Assembly (NCBI GenBank): GCA_012797815.1 | Contig: JAAZOK010000047.1 | Location: 1-64,000 of the forward strand | Length of the DNA stretch: 64,000 nt | From: Chloroflexota bacterium | Lineage (GTDB): Bacteria > Chloroflexota > Anaerolineae > Anaerolineales > Anaerolineaceae | Direction of reading: 5' to 3' | Part shown: positions 28,149 to 38,525 of the stretch, piece by piece | Layout: each line of letters starts with the position of its first letter | How positions within the stretch are numbered: position 1 is the first letter of the stretch | Position numbers and translations under genes: made by a program | The notes under the pieces: model-generated | What the model was told of the DNA's origin: nothing | The model's database searches: none | The model's input: the letters and a program-made list of their open reading frames with translations, nothing else

Positions 28149-28811
28149 ATGAATTATCCTAAACCGCACAACCTGGATGTCCCCCCGAAAGAGGAGCAAT
28201 CACCCATCCAAAAAACTTTTCCCTCCTTCTTCGGACAATTCTATATGTCTCAGGGCTTTCGTGAAAAAGGGGTGATTTCTAACGATTGTGGACCGACCAG
28301 CCTGGCAATGATCATTAATGTTATTCTGGCACAAGAAAATATCCGGAATTTGAGTTTGCGCAAAGAAAACATCATCTACCAATCCCGTTTTCACTTTTGG
28401 GATCGCATTCCCACCAAATTACCCACGGTGGGAGGGGCTACCGCCCCATGGGGGATCGTTTCTGCTTTCAACCAGTGGATGTTGAAATTAGGGCTGTCAT
28501 GGAGTGCCGAGCGCATCAGCGGGGCAGACCGGCATACCATCATCAAGAACATCATCTCAGGAAAATATATTTCTGCCTTGAAAGTGTGGAAGAATGGCGG
28601 TGCACACTGGGTCGATATCATCGATTTTTCATCTGAGGATAATATGGTGTACACCCTTGATCCCAATCCATATCTGGTCCACCTTCCACAGAATCGCCGG
28701 GTGCAAAAAGAAAGCTGGGATAAATTTGCATCAGACTGGCAAAGAAGAAAACCGTGGGGGTATTTGTTCGGTATCGACCGGGAACTGATCGTTTACTCAC
28801 GCAATCTCTAA
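28149..28811 (+). CDS. C39-like papain-fold protein, no signal peptide
   Basis: The 220-residue protein carries NDCGPTSLAMIINVIL near residue 52 (catalytic Cys), GGAHWVDIIDF near 155 (catalytic His) and YTLDPNPYL (possible Asp), the arrangement of peptidase_C39_2 proteins. No signal peptide or membrane helix is seen, so it may be cytoplasmic or exported by another route. The substrate is unknown. A related domain sits in the TPR protein at 49.4-50.7 kb. Confidence 0.78.
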   Translation: MNYPKPHNLDVPPKEEQSPIQKTFPSFFGQFYMSQGFREKGVISNDCGPTSLAMIINVILAQENIRNLSLRKENIIYQSRFHFWDRIPTKLPTVGGATAPWGIVSAFNQWMLKLGLSWSAERISGADRHTIIKNIISGKYISALKVWKNGGAHWVDIIDFSSEDNMVYTLDPNPYLVHLPQNRRVQKESWDKFASDWQRRKPWGYLFGIDRELIVYSRNL

Positions 28812-28830
28812 AAAATCATTCTGGTTTGAT

Positions 28831-28839
28831 TGGTATAAT
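28831..28839 (+). promoter_or_regulatory. extended -10 promoter of glyQS
   Basis: TGGTATAAT is an extended -10 element (TGN plus TATAAT, 28831-28839). The -35 region is weak. The leader of about 35 bases carries GGAG before the glyQS ATG. Confidence 0.55.
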
Positions 28840-28879
28840 TCGGGGATTGAACGAAAACTGAATTATTTGTGGAGTGATT

Positions 28880-31800
28880 ATGAGTGACGCGCTGAAATTC
28901 CAGGAAATCATCTTAAAACTGCAGGATTATTGGTCTAAAAACGGTTGTTTGATCTGGCAACCCTACTACACCCAGGTAGGAGCCGGCACCATGAACCCTG
29001 CTACTTACCTGCGTGTCATAGGTCCCGAACCCTGGAACGTAGCATATGTAGAGCCATCCGTCCGTCCCGATGACGGGCGTTATGGTGAAAATCCCTACCG
29101 CTTGCAACAGCACTATCAATTTCAGGTCATTCTAAAACCCGATCCGGGCAATCCACAAGAATTGTATCTGAATTCCTTGCAAGCCCTTGGAATAGATCCG
29201 CTTGAACATGACATCCGCTTTGTAGAAGATAACTGGGAATCTCCCGCACTGGGAGCCTGGGGATTGGGTTGGGAAGTGTGGCTGGATGGGCAGGAAATCA
29301 CCCAATTCACCTATTTTCAGCAAGCCGGGGGGATCGTACTGGAACCCGTCTCGGTGGAGATTACCTATGGATTGGAACGGATCGCCATGGCATTACAGGG
29401 CAATTACAACTTCCGCACGATCCAATGGAACGATCGATTCACCTACGGAGATGTGAACTATCAGGGTGAAAAAGAGCACAGTATCTATTACTTTGAAAAG
29501 GCGGATGTGGATAGCCTGCGCACGATGTTTGACCTTTTCGAAAAGGAAGCCAACGCCTGCCTTGAAAATGGGCTGGTATTGCCAGCGCATGACTATATTC
29601 TAAAATGCTCCCATACCTTTAATATTCTGGATACCCGTGGGGCAGTCGGGGTAACTGAACGACAGGCACTTTTCTCCCGTATGCGCGATCTGTCTCGTAA
29701 GGTAGCGACCGAGTATCTCAAACAGCGCGAGGAATTGGGATTCCCCTGGCTGGAAAAGAAGGTCACCGGGCAAGAGAGCGAGCAGGACGCGCAACTTTCC
29801 CTGGATGGCGCGGTGGCAGATCTACCCACTGAGCCGCAATCTTTCCTTTTCGAGATCGGTACTGAAGAATTACCCGCCCAAGATTTGAGTGACGCCCTGG
29901 CTCAACTCCATCAGAATACGATTGCCATATTAGATGGATTGCATCTTGGTTATGACAGCGTAAAAGTGATGGGAACTCCCCGCCGGTTGGTTATTTTTGT
30001 TAATAAACTGAACGCCAGCCAACCCGATATCCGTGAAATCGTCAAGGGTCCGCCAGCCGCCAATGCTTTTGATGCACAGGGAAAGCCCACCAAAGCGGCA
30101 GAGGGATTTGCGCGCGGCAAAGGGGTCAAAGTGGAAGATCTCAAGATTACCGAGATGGACGGTGGCAGTTATGTGACCGCAGAAGTGTTCAATAAAGGGA
30201 AACCTGCCATGCAGGTTTTGCCTGAAGCACTTGAAACAATGCTCGCCGGCATCCGCTTCAACAAATCAATGCGCTGGAATGAAAGCAACGTCGCATTCTC
30301 GCGTCCTATCCGCTGGTTGTTAGCTCTATACGGGGATAATGTCATCCCCGTACGCTATGCAGATTTGAATGCCGGCAACATCACCCGTGGGTTACGATTC
30401 CACGAACAGGACGCGGTCGAGATCGATGATGCCGCCCACTATTTTGAGTTTATGAAATCTCAGGGCATTATCCTGGATGTGAATGAACGCCAACAAGCTA
30501 TCACCAACCAGGTAGAACAGTTATGCAGCAGCATCCATGCCGACAAGGATTTGGATGAAAAGTTGGTAGAAGAAGTGAATAATTTAGTGGAGGCGCCCAC
30601 CGCATTGTTGGGAAATTTCTCGAAAGAACATCTGGAATTGCCCAAAGAAGTTTTGATCGATGTAATGAAAAAACATCAGCGCTATTTTCCCATGGTTGCA
30701 CCGGATGGAAAAATGCTTGCGAATTTCGTCACCATCCGTAATGGAGATGATCAGCACCTATCAATCGTCGCGCGTGGTAATGAAGAAGTCATCAGCGCCA
30801 GATTCAAAGATGCTGCATTCTTCATCAATGAGGATCGCCAGCACGATCTCGAATGGTTCCGGCTCAAACTGGGCACACTCACCTTCCATCTGGCACTGGG
30901 ATCCATGCTGGATAAAAACCGGCGGATCGAAAAAGTGGTCGATGACCTTCTGCCCCAATTCAAACTCAATCTAATTCAAGCCGACGCTGCAAAACGGGCT
31001 GCTTTTCTTTGCAAAGCCGATCTGGTGACCAATATGGTCGTTGAGATGACATCCCTGCAAGGGATAATCGGGAAATATTACGCCAGTCTATCCGGAGAAA
31101 CAGAAGACGTGGCAATAGCCATTGAGGAACAATATTATCCACGTTTTGCAGGGGATCGAGCTCCCACCTCAAAGCTTGGGCTTATCGTCGGACTAGCCGA
31201 CCGCTTGGATTCCCTGGCCGGGCTATTCGCGGCACAAATGGCGCCCAGCGGGACAAAAGATCCCTTCGCGCTACGCCGTGCAGCCATCAGCATTATTCAA
31301 AATCTGATCGAATGGGAATTGGATTTCAATGTTGAACAAGGCTTGAGAACGGCCACGAAATACCTACCGATCAAAATGGAAACCACCGATTTTGCTGCTT
31401 GTGTCGATTTTGTCAAGGGACGTCTTTCAAATTACCTGCTCGACAAAGGATTCCGCTACGACATCGTCTCCTCCGTTGAAGAAACACTCGGCATCACCCC
31501 CTATCGCGCCTTTGTTGCAGCGCAACAGCTTTCAAACTGGGTAGCGCGGGAAGATTGGCTTGAGATCCTGCAAGCATTCTCCCGCTGTGTTCGCATAACC
31601 CGCGAGCTTGAGACGCAATTTTCCGTTGATCCCGCACTGCTCGCCGATAAGGAGGAAAAGCAATTATACGATGCGGTGAAGGCGTCGCTTTCAACCGAAC
31701 GCCAGGCTGGATCCGTCGATGATATGCTGAACGCATTTATGCCGCTGATCCCCACCGTCAATGCGTTCTTCGATAAAGTCCTGGTGATGGCAGAAGAACA

Positions 31801-31891
31801 AAAAATTCGCGAGAATAGGCTGGGATTGCTCCAACAAATTGTCAGCCTTTCTCAAAACGTGGTCGATTTCTCGAAACTAGAAGGATTTTAG
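28880..31891 (+). CDS. glyQS: glycyl-tRNA synthetase, alpha and beta chains fused
   Basis: One 1003-residue chain contains both subunits. Residues 1 to about 300 are the alpha (GlyQ) catalytic chain ([48 protein letters not shown]). Residues from about 323 are the beta (GlyS) chain ([19 protein letters not shown], an HD domain and the C-terminal DALR-like tRNA-binding region). The linker is an acidic stretch of about 25 residues. Most bacteria with this type have separate glyQ and glyS; fusions are known from Chlamydia and some others. ATG 28880 follows GGAG by five bases. Confidence 0.95.
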   Translation: MSDALKFQEIILKLQDYWSKNGCLIWQPYYTQVGAGTMNPATYLRVIGPEPWNVAYVEPSVRPDDGRYGENPYRLQQHYQFQVILKPDPGNPQELYLNSLQALGIDPLEHDIRFVEDNWESPALGAWGLGWEVWLDGQEITQFTYFQQAGGIVLEPVSVEITYGLERIAMALQGNYNFRTIQWNDRFTYGDVNYQGEKEHSIYYFEKADVDSLRTMFDLFEKEANACLENGLVLPAHDYILKCSHTFNILDTRGAVGVTERQALFSRMRDLSRKVATEYLKQREELGFPWLEKKVTGQESEQDAQLSLDGAVADLPTEPQSFLFEIGTEELPAQDLSDALAQLHQNTIAILDGLHLGYDSVKVMGTPRRLVIFVNKLNASQPDIREIVKGPPAANAFDAQGKPTKAAEGFARGKGVKVEDLKITEMDGGSYVTAEVFNKGKPAMQVLPEALETMLAGIRFNKSMRWNESNVAFSRPIRWLLALYGDNVIPVRYADLNAGNITRGLRFHEQDAVEIDDAAHYFEFMKSQGIILDVNERQQAITNQVEQLCSSIHADKDLDEKLVEEVNNLVEAPTALLGNFSKEHLELPKEVLIDVMKKHQRYFPMVAPDGKMLANFVTIRNGDDQHLSIVARGNEEVISARFKDAAFFINEDRQHDLEWFRLKLGTLTFHLALGSMLDKNRRIEKVVDDLLPQFKLNLIQADAAKRAAFLCKADLVTNMVVEMTSLQGIIGKYYASLSGETEDVAIAIEEQYYPRFAGDRAPTSKLGLIVGLADRLDSLAGLFAAQMAPSGTKDPFALRRAAISIIQNLIEWELDFNVEQGLRTATKYLPIKMETTDFAACVDFVKGRLSNYLLDKGFRYDIVSSVEETLGITPYRAFVAAQQLSNWVAREDWLEILQAFSRCVRITRELETQFSVDPALLADKEEKQLYDAVKASLSTERQAGSVDDMLNAFMPLIPTVNAFFDKVLVMAEEQKIRENRLGLLQQIVSLSQNVVDFSKLEGF

Positions 31892-31892
31892 G

Positions 31893-32174
31893 ATGGCACA
31901 GGTTGAAAAAGTTGAAAACGTGAGCTTTCCCAATCCAAAAGACGGATATTTGAAAACACTGGAAATCTTGCCGGAATTGGGAATGGATATCTGGAAGACC
32001 CGCGAGATCGCCAACCTCATCTTAGCCCGCAAAAAAAAGAAGGATCACCAGATCCAGTGCAACATCATCTTCAATCTCAATAACACGGTCAGCATTACCC
32101 TGGAATCAGAACAGGAGAATGAGGTGGACCTGCAATCGTTGGCTGAACAGATCTTCAACGCTATTGCGACATAG
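31893..32174 (+). CDS. small hypothetical protein (93 aa)
   Basis: It starts one base after the glyQS stop, with AAGGAT inside glyQS as ribosome binding site, so it belongs to the same operon. The sequence has a helical first half with a Lys-rich patch (ILARKKKKDHQIQC) and a beta strand pair (IQCNIIFNLNNTVSITLE), ending in an acidic helix. I do not recognise a family. The position, between glycyl-tRNA synthetase and dnaG-rpoD, is one that other phyla also fill with small regulators, but that is only context. Confidence 0.6.
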   Translation: MAQVEKVENVSFPNPKDGYLKTLEILPELGMDIWKTREIANLILARKKKKDHQIQCNIIFNLNNTVSITLESEQENEVDLQSLAEQIFNAIAT

Positions 32175-32295
32175 ATTTTTGGGATGTTGCATTCCACAAA
32201 GTTTTTGATCCATGTCCCCACCTCCGTGGTATTGACCGGGCATCTTTCTGTTCCGACATCATTCTGCTCCTATAATTAAAGTAAGTTGAGTTTTT

Positions 32296-34218
32296 ATGAA
32301 TAATATCGAAGAGATCAAAGCAAGGATCGATATCGTTGACCTGGTTTCTGAAACCGTTAAATTACGCCGGGCTGGAAAAAACTATACGGGTTTTTGTCCA
32401 TTTCATGCCAATACCCGCACTCCAGCATTTGTAGTATTCCCAGATTCCGGCACCTGGCGATGTTTTGGGGAATGCAATGAGGGCGGAGACATTTTTAAGT
32501 TTGTTATGAAAAAAGAAGGGTGGGACTTTCCCGAAGCATTGCGCTACCTGGCAGAGAAAGCGGGCATCACTCTTGAACCCGTAACCCCCAAGAAAAAAGA
32601 AGAGAACGAATATATTGAAAAACTGCGCAGTATTCTCGAAGATGCGGTTATTTTCTTTCGTCATCACCTTACCCAGACAGAAAACGGGAGACAAACCTTA
32701 TCCTATTTAAAACAGAACAGACTTTTGAACGATAAAACAATTGAAACCTTCGAGCTAGGGTACGCCCCCAATGCCTGGGAAGCCATGCTGGATCATTTTC
32801 ATAATAAGGGAATTAATGATAAAGCATTACTTGACTGTGGCTTGATCACCAAACGCAACGAAGCAGATGGATACTATGACCGCTTTCGTAATCGTGTTAT
32901 TTTCCCTATTCGTGATGCCTCACAACGTATTTGTGGATTCGGCGCCAGGGCGCTCTCCAACGACGATATGCCGAAATATTTGAATTCACCACAAACGTTA
33001 ATCTTCGATAAAAGTGCATTGTTATTTGGATTAGATAAAGCCCGCAAACCAATTCGCACGGCAGATCAGGTGATTATCGTTGAGGGATATTTTGATGTGA
33101 TCGGGCTATATCAAGCTGGTTTCCAAAACGCCGTATCCCCGATGGGAACTGCGTTGACTCCGGTGCAGATGCGACATGTCAAACGCTATACCCGAAAGAT
33201 CGTCCTGGCTCTAGATCCCGATTCTGCAGGGGAAAAAGCTACTTTGAAAGGACTTGAAGTAGCCCGCGAAACCATGGACCATTCCGCGGAGTTCGTGTTC
33301 GATCCGCGCGGATTGGTGCGTAGTGAAGCACGCCTCGACGCAGATATTCGGGTTTGTTCTTTGCCTGATGGTCTGGATCCTGATGAAATCGCCCTGCAGG
33401 ATGCTGCTCGTTGGCAGACCGTTGTCGAAAATGCCAAACCGATCATTACCCATGTGATTGACACTCTCACTGCCGGAAAGGACCTGGAGGATCCCAAAAC
33501 AAAAAGTGAGATTGCAGAAAAAGTGATCCCCTTGATAAAGGATGTTCCGAATGCAGTTGAACGGGATACCTACCGCCAGCAACTCGCGAAAATTCTGCAT
33601 GTCAGTGAGCAATCGCTATTTTCCGTTTCAGAGGTGCAATATCTCAATAAGAGACGCCCGAGAAGACAAAAAATGGCGCTGGAACCTGATTCCCTGGAAA
33701 CGCAGGTCAAAGCTGAACGCAATAAATTCTATAATCTCGAAAAACACATCCTCCTACTCCTCGTGAAAAAACCGGATATGGTCTATGATCTGGATCGTTA
33801 TCTCAAGAAAAACGATCTTCAGCCCATTTCCGAAGAGGACATGGAATTTGGCGATTTGCAGTTAGTGTTATCGCTCATATTGGATTCGTTAAAACAGATC
33901 GATACGGCTGCAGAAGAATATATCGATGCAAAGCTACCTGAAGATATGACCTGGTTAAAAACCGATAGCGAAGAGCTCATTCTTAAACCGGAAAATATCA
34001 CGCAGAATCATCTTTTTACCGATCTGGTGCAAACATTTCTTAATTTACGGAAAAATAAAGTGGTTGAAAAAATAAACAGCCTCTCCATGTTGCATAGTTC
34101 TAGCGAAACCGAACCGGGCAATCTGGATATGTCCATGATCCAAAGAGAATTGCTGGAAAGCATTAAAATGCGTGCTACGCTCGATAGAGTTTTATCGTCC
34201 CCTCTGATTGGTGATTAA
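32296..34218 (+). CDS. dnaG: DNA primase
   Basis: DnaG makes RNA primers at the replication fork. The zinc-binding domain (FCPFHANTRTPAFVV, WRCFGECNEGGDIFKFV) occupies residues 34-75, with one extra residue in the CFGEC knuckle. The TOPRIM core has VIIVEGYFDVIGLYQAG and LALDPDSAGEKATLKG with the catalytic acids. The C-terminal DnaB-interacting helices follow. At 640 residues it is normal. A TATAAT lies at 32271-32276, 19 bases before the ATG. Confidence 0.96.
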   Translation: MNNIEEIKARIDIVDLVSETVKLRRAGKNYTGFCPFHANTRTPAFVVFPDSGTWRCFGECNEGGDIFKFVMKKEGWDFPEALRYLAEKAGITLEPVTPKKKEENEYIEKLRSILEDAVIFFRHHLTQTENGRQTLSYLKQNRLLNDKTIETFELGYAPNAWEAMLDHFHNKGINDKALLDCGLITKRNEADGYYDRFRNRVIFPIRDASQRICGFGARALSNDDMPKYLNSPQTLIFDKSALLFGLDKARKPIRTADQVIIVEGYFDVIGLYQAGFQNAVSPMGTALTPVQMRHVKRYTRKIVLALDPDSAGEKATLKGLEVARETMDHSAEFVFDPRGLVRSEARLDADIRVCSLPDGLDPDEIALQDAARWQTVVENAKPIITHVIDTLTAGKDLEDPKTKSEIAEKVIPLIKDVPNAVERDTYRQQLAKILHVSEQSLFSVSEVQYLNKRRPRRQKMALEPDSLETQVKAERNKFYNLEKHILLLLVKKPDMVYDLDRYLKKNDLQPISEEDMEFGDLQLVLSLILDSLKQIDTAAEEYIDAKLPEDMTWLKTDSEELILKPENITQNHLFTDLVQTFLNLRKNKVVEKINSLSMLHSSSETEPGNLDMSMIQRELLESIKMRATLDRVLSSPLIGD

Positions 34219-34228
34219 TTTCTTCATG

Positions 34229-34234
34229 TATAAT
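34229..34234 (+). promoter_or_regulatory. -10 element of a predicted leaderless transcript upstream of rpoD
   Basis: TATAAT is followed by six bases and then ATG (34241), the same spacing as at miaB, pncC and the CAP-LysM gene. The -35 region is weak (TTGGTG at 15 bases). Confidence 0.45.
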
Positions 34235-34240
34235 TCATTT

Positions 34241-34345
34241 ATGACCTCACACGAATCCATTTTGCAAAAAGGGGTTACTATTTCTGAATCGAATTACCTG
34301 CATTCTCATATTTCTTTTCAAATGATGGTGTCGAATAATGTCTGA
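34241..34345 (+). CDS. possible leaderless leader peptide overlapping the rpoD start (34 codons)
   Basis: An ATG six bases after TATAAT opens a 34-codon frame ([12 protein letters not shown] ... MMVSNNV) whose TGA (34343-34345) overlaps the rpoD start codon at 34338. rpoD itself has only a poor ribosome binding site (GGTG), so ribosomes ending the short frame could restart on rpoD. No similarity to a known peptide is evident. It may instead be a chance frame in a 5' untranslated region. Confidence 0.35.
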   Translation: MTSHESILQKGVTISESNYLHSHISFQMMVSNNV

Positions 34346-35858
34346 TTACATTGATGACGAATCCGATGATGAATTAGAATCCATTTCTTCTGCAGAAGAT
34401 AATGATAGTTTTGACGACGCGCTTGATGAAGCCGCCGACAAACACTCCCCCGCATTGGAATATTCGGAAGATCCTGTAAGGTTGTATCTAAAAGAAATAG
34501 GTCAAATTGACCTATTGGATGCCACCAATGAATTTCATCTTTCCACTCGTATTGAGGCTGATCGCCGCATTCGCAAACTAACCAATCAGATGCTGGCAAA
34601 AAAAGATGGTGAACAGGAGACTATTTACCAACAAGTTTTCCTGCAAATTTGCAGGGACCTTTCCATTTCTTATGCCAATGTGGAAAGTGTCACCGCCACC
34701 AAACCCGGATTGAACTTTCCCGATTTCAGTCTTATCCTTACCGAAGCACAAATGCTGCGTTCTCGCTGGAACATGGAAATTCCTTCCTATACCAGAGATT
34801 ATCTGAACACTTTTTGGCGGCAGAAGTTTTCTTCAGATGATTCATTGACAAATGAATTATTGACAGGGCTGATTCAAGAGATATATGCAATCTTCCTGGC
34901 ATGCTACCTACTGCCTGAAAATGTTGCCCAGGAATTACTCGAATACTACAGTGAGCAGCAACGCATCCCACGTTCAAATTTTTTCCAAAATCGGTTCCCG
35001 GAAGAAGCTGATTTAAAACAGATCATATCGGAGATCCATGGACTCTCCTACGAAGCCACCCAAGTATTGATTCGCGCCAATTTACGGTTGGTAGTCAGTG
35101 TGGCGAAGAAATATCTCGGACGCGGCATTTCTTTACTCGATCTCATTCAAGAAGGCAATCTGGGATTGCTGCGTGCGGTATCCAAATTCGATCCCACGCT
35201 GGGATATAAATTCAGCACCTACGCCACCTGGTGGATCAGGCAATCTATCAGCCGTCATATTGCCGAACAAGCGCGCACCATTCGCATCCCGGTGCACCTT
35301 TTTGAATCCATCTCCAAACTACTGCGCATCCAGCGCAAATTAACCCAGAATCTGAACCGCGACCCCACCTTTGAGGAACTGGCACTGGAATCAGAATTCA
35401 TCGAGAAACATGATGCTGACCGCATTAAGGAAGCTTTGCAATCCGATCAGTCTGTTCCGAAACAGCTGATGACAAAGTGGAAAAACGCGTCGCAAAAAGT
35501 ACAGCAGATCATGAAGTCTGCCGAGGAACCCATCTCATTGGAATATCCGGTTGGTGACGAGGATAGCAGCCAACTGGGTGATTTTATTGAAGATATTGAT
35601 GCTATCGAGCCAATGGATGCCGCCGCCAAGGAGATGTTAAGAGAACAGGTACAATCAGCGCTTTCCGCGTTATCGGAACGCGAGCGTCAAGTTTTAGAGC
35701 TTCGTTTCGGGTTATTGGATGGAAAAGACCATACCCTTGAAGAGGTGAGCAACTATTTCAATGTTACCCGCGAACGCATCCGCCAAATTGAAGCGAAAGC
35801 ATTACGGAAGCTGCGCCATCCTTCGCGCAGCCGTGATTTAAGAGAATATTTATCCTAA
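34338..35858 (+). CDS. rpoD: primary RNA polymerase sigma factor (sigma-70/RpoD)
   Basis: Region 1.2 ([16 protein letters not shown]) lies near residue 50. Region 2 ([59 protein letters not shown]) covers core binding and -10 recognition. Region 3 follows, and region 4 ([50 protein letters not shown]) reads the -35. The first 45 residues are strongly acidic. At 506 residues it is a housekeeping sigma factor. It follows dnaG as in the classical macromolecular-synthesis operon. Confidence 0.96.
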   Translation: MSDYIDDESDDELESISSAEDNDSFDDALDEAADKHSPALEYSEDPVRLYLKEIGQIDLLDATNEFHLSTRIEADRRIRKLTNQMLAKKDGEQETIYQQVFLQICRDLSISYANVESVTATKPGLNFPDFSLILTEAQMLRSRWNMEIPSYTRDYLNTFWRQKFSSDDSLTNELLTGLIQEIYAIFLACYLLPENVAQELLEYYSEQQRIPRSNFFQNRFPEEADLKQIISEIHGLSYEATQVLIRANLRLVVSVAKKYLGRGISLLDLIQEGNLGLLRAVSKFDPTLGYKFSTYATWWIRQSISRHIAEQARTIRIPVHLFESISKLLRIQRKLTQNLNRDPTFEELALESEFIEKHDADRIKEALQSDQSVPKQLMTKWKNASQKVQQIMKSAEEPISLEYPVGDEDSSQLGDFIEDIDAIEPMDAAAKEMLREQVQSALSALSERERQVLELRFGLLDGKDHTLEEVSNYFNVTRERIRQIEAKALRKLRHPSRSRDLREYLS

Positions 35859-35877
35859 AACCATGCGTCGCGATTGC

Positions 35878-35906
35878 TTGCGAGCCCCTATGAACCATGT
35901 TATAAT
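35878..35906 (+). promoter_or_regulatory. promoter of rho
   Basis: TTGCGA (35878-35883), exactly 17 bases, and TATAAT (35901-35906). The transcript would carry a leader of about 145 bases before the rho ATG, long enough for leader-based control as known for rho in enterobacteria. I see pyrimidine-rich stretches but no compelling structure in it. Confidence 0.8.
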
Positions 35907-36058
35907 CTCGGCGCGTACAAAAAGCTACTCCAATTGTTTTTCCCCAAGTTATTACAAGGGAGCATAAAACCCCAAAAGGACTCTTAACTCATTATTCCTG
36001 TTTTCAGCCTAACAGCGGGTAGTAATTTTAATCAAACTCAATTCATGGAAAGTAAAAT

Positions 36059-37336
36059 ATGATCACGATTGCAGAACTGGAAAATAAACCTTTAGTTGAA
36101 CTTCGCAACATGGCAAAGGAAGCCGGCATAGAAAATGCCATGCTCCATAAAAAAGAATACCTGATTGTAAATATCGCTCAATACAGTGCTCAGCAAGAGG
36201 GGCGCGATATGGGCGGAGGGATTCTCGAAATCATGCCGGAAGGGATCGGTTTTCTCCGGCAGGATTACCAGATGGGCAAGAATGATATTTATGTTTCACA
36301 AGCCCAGTTGCGTCGCAATGAACTACGCAATGGAGATATGGTTTTTGGAGATATCCGCCCTCCGCGCGAATCGGAACGCCATTATGGATTGGTTCACGTC
36401 GAAAGCATCAACGGCATCCCCGTTGCTGAAAATGAAAAACGGATCAAATTCGAAGATCTTACTCCCATTTTCCCGGACCAACGCTTTAACCTTGAAACTC
36501 CGCGTAACGTACTTTCCAACCGGGTCATAGATATGATTGCACCGATTGGAAAAGGACAGAGAGGGATGATCGTTTCTCCCCCCAAAGCGGGAAAAACCAC
36601 CATTATGAAAGAAATTGCCAATGCAATTTCCACCAACAACCCCGAAGTTGATTTGATGATCAGTCTGATCGGTGAACGTCCAGAAGAAGTCACTGACATG
36701 GATCGTTCGGTAGAAGGAGAAGTAATAGCTTCTACATTCGACGAACCGGTTACCTCCCATGTGCGTACTGCTGAAATCACTTTGAACCGTGCAAAACGAC
36801 TGGTCGAGAATGGGCATGATGTGGTTATTTTGATGGATTCTTTGACTCGTCTGGCACGTGCTTATAACCTGGTGGTCAATCCATCCGGACGGACGCTCTC
36901 CGGCGGTATGGACCCCTCTGCACTTTACCCGCCCAAACGATTCTATGGAGCTGCCCGTAACATTGAAAATGGTGGCTCGTTAACCATCATCTCTACCGCG
37001 TTGGTAGATACCGGTTCTCGTTTAGATGATGTCGTATACGAAGAATTCAAGGGAACCGGCAATATGGAATTACACCTTTCCAGAAGATTGCAAGAACGAA
37101 GAATCTTCCCTGCTATTGATATCGAACGCTCCTCCACACGCCGTGAAGAGCTGCTTCTCAGTCCTGATGAATTGCAGAAAGTCTGGCTGATGCGTCGGAT
37201 GTTCCTGCAAATGATCGGTCAACCACCGCAGGGAGGAGGGATGGATATCGCCATCGCTACAGAAGCGATCTTGCAAAGGCTGGAAAAAACGAAAAACAAT
37301 ATGGAATTTCTTTCCACCCTAACGGAGGGAATTTGA
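36059..37336 (+). CDS. rho: transcription termination factor Rho
   Basis: Rho is a hexameric RNA helicase that ends transcription. The N-terminal helical domain (ITIAELENKPLVELRNMAKEAGI) and the cold-shock RNA-binding domain (GGGILEIMPEGIGFLR ... DIYVSQAQLRR) precede the ATPase with Walker A (GMIVSPPKAGKTT) and the Walker B / Q-loop / R-loop segments (DVVILMDSLTRLARAYN, GSLTIISTALVDTGSRLDDVVYEEFKGTGN). At 425 residues it is compact and lacks the long basic insertions seen in Actinobacteria. GGAAAG precedes the ATG. Confidence 0.97.
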   Translation: MITIAELENKPLVELRNMAKEAGIENAMLHKKEYLIVNIAQYSAQQEGRDMGGGILEIMPEGIGFLRQDYQMGKNDIYVSQAQLRRNELRNGDMVFGDIRPPRESERHYGLVHVESINGIPVAENEKRIKFEDLTPIFPDQRFNLETPRNVLSNRVIDMIAPIGKGQRGMIVSPPKAGKTTIMKEIANAISTNNPEVDLMISLIGERPEEVTDMDRSVEGEVIASTFDEPVTSHVRTAEITLNRAKRLVENGHDVVILMDSLTRLARAYNLVVNPSGRTLSGGMDPSALYPPKRFYGAARNIENGGSLTIISTALVDTGSRLDDVVYEEFKGTGNMELHLSRRLQERRIFPAIDIERSSTRREELLLSPDELQKVWLMRRMFLQMIGQPPQGGGMDIAIATEAILQRLEKTKNNMEFLSTLTEGI

Positions 37337-38445
37337 GCAACTCAACAACAAATTCTCCACAGAACGATCAAGATCGCGATAATGAACAGCAGATCAAGAA
37401 AAAACCTCGCACCATCCTTACGATTGTTACCTGGATTATTGCAGTTCTGATGATCGCCCTCATGGGCACGACCGTTTATCAATACTTTAGAGGTGCCTCG
37501 ATCCTTGATATCTTTGGAATAAAGCTAAGCCAAAGCATTTCGGATGATTCAGCCGCAGCTCTACCCACATTTTCTGCTGACAACAGCTACCAATCCCTTA
37601 AACGAGATGCAAACGCCGATACTGTTTTGCCTACCGGATATCGAAAGAAACCGGTTAATTACACTGTTGAATCCGGGGATTCGATCTTCGGAATTGCACA
37701 GAGTTTCGAGCTTGAGCCCGAAACGGTTTTGTGGGCAAATTATGACATCCTGAACGATGATCCTCACTTAATTTCAGTGGGGCAGGACCTCACCATTCCC
37801 CCCATCGATGGTATTTTATATAAATGGCAGGACGGGGATACTTTAGAGAAAGTAGCAGAAAAGTATCACGCCAACGTTGAAGACATCCTGCTTTTTCCGG
37901 GCAATGATCTCGATATGACCAACCCCACTATAGCAGCAGGAACGTTTGTGATGATCCCGGGTGGTTACCGTGAATACGAAACCTGGGTAGTTCCTTCGGT
38001 TGCCAGCACCGATGCCGGTGTAAATTCCACCATCCTTGGTCCCGGTGGTTGTACGACTTCAGGAGGTGGCTATGTTGGCACCTACACGTTCATATGGCCC
38101 ACCTCCTATCGTGTGATAAGTGGTAATGACTATTGGAGTGGGCACCAGGCACTTGACATGATGTGCTACCTTGGCGATGGCATTTTTGCAGCCGATTCCG
38201 GCGTAGTCGTTTATGCCGGCGCGATCAGCGGTGGATACGGGAACATGGTGATGATCGATCACGGCAATGGCTATGCCACCTTATACGCTCACTTGAGTTC
38301 GATCAATGTCACCTGCGGTCAAAGTGTCTATCAAGGACAGGTGATCGGCGCCTGTGGTTCTACCGGGAATTCGACCGGAGCTCACCTGCACTTCGAAATT
38401 CGCCTCAACGGGGGAATGATCAATCCCTGGCAGGTGATCCAATAG
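37333..38445 (+). CDS. membrane-anchored LysM + M23 peptidase (LytM)
   Basis: It starts with TTG overlapping the rho stop, with CGGAGGG just upstream. One N-terminal helix (ILTIVTWIIAVLMIALMGTTVY) anchors it. Two LysM-like repeats follow (NYTVESGDSIFGIAQSFELEPETVLWANYD and YKWQDGDTLEKVAEKYHANVEDIL). The M23 domain has the zinc residues in GHQALDM and AHLHFEI, with YATLYAHLS between, so it should be an active peptidoglycan endopeptidase. It is a paralogue of the gene at 42.0-43.2 kb. Confidence 0.9.
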   Translation: MSNSTTNSPQNDQDRDNEQQIKKKPRTILTIVTWIIAVLMIALMGTTVYQYFRGASILDIFGIKLSQSISDDSAAALPTFSADNSYQSLKRDANADTVLPTGYRKKPVNYTVESGDSIFGIAQSFELEPETVLWANYDILNDDPHLISVGQDLTIPPIDGILYKWQDGDTLEKVAEKYHANVEDILLFPGNDLDMTNPTIAAGTFVMIPGGYREYETWVVPSVASTDAGVNSTILGPGGCTTSGGGYVGTYTFIWPTSYRVISGNDYWSGHQALDMMCYLGDGIFAADSGVVVYAGAISGGYGNMVMIDHGNGYATLYAHLSSINVTCGQSVYQGQVIGACGSTGNSTGAHLHFEIRLNGGMINPWQVIQ

Positions 38446-38469
38446 ACCTTGGTAATAAAGGAAATATCA

Positions 38470-38508
38470 ATAAAAGGCACTTCTTTTAAAAAAGAAGTGC
38501 CTTTTATT
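38470..38508. terminator. bidirectional terminator between the M23 gene and priA
   Basis: ATAAAAGGCACTTCTTT and AAAGAAGTGCCTTTTAT form a perfect 17-bp stem around a TAAA loop, with T-rich flanks on both strands. Confidence 0.92.
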
Positions 38509-38525
38509 TATCAATCCGGCCCTTC

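Noticed and set aside
36045-36062. A five-codon ORF (MESKI) overlapping the rho start
   Set aside because: Its ATG is part of the GGAAAG ribosome binding site of rho, so it is most likely coincidental.
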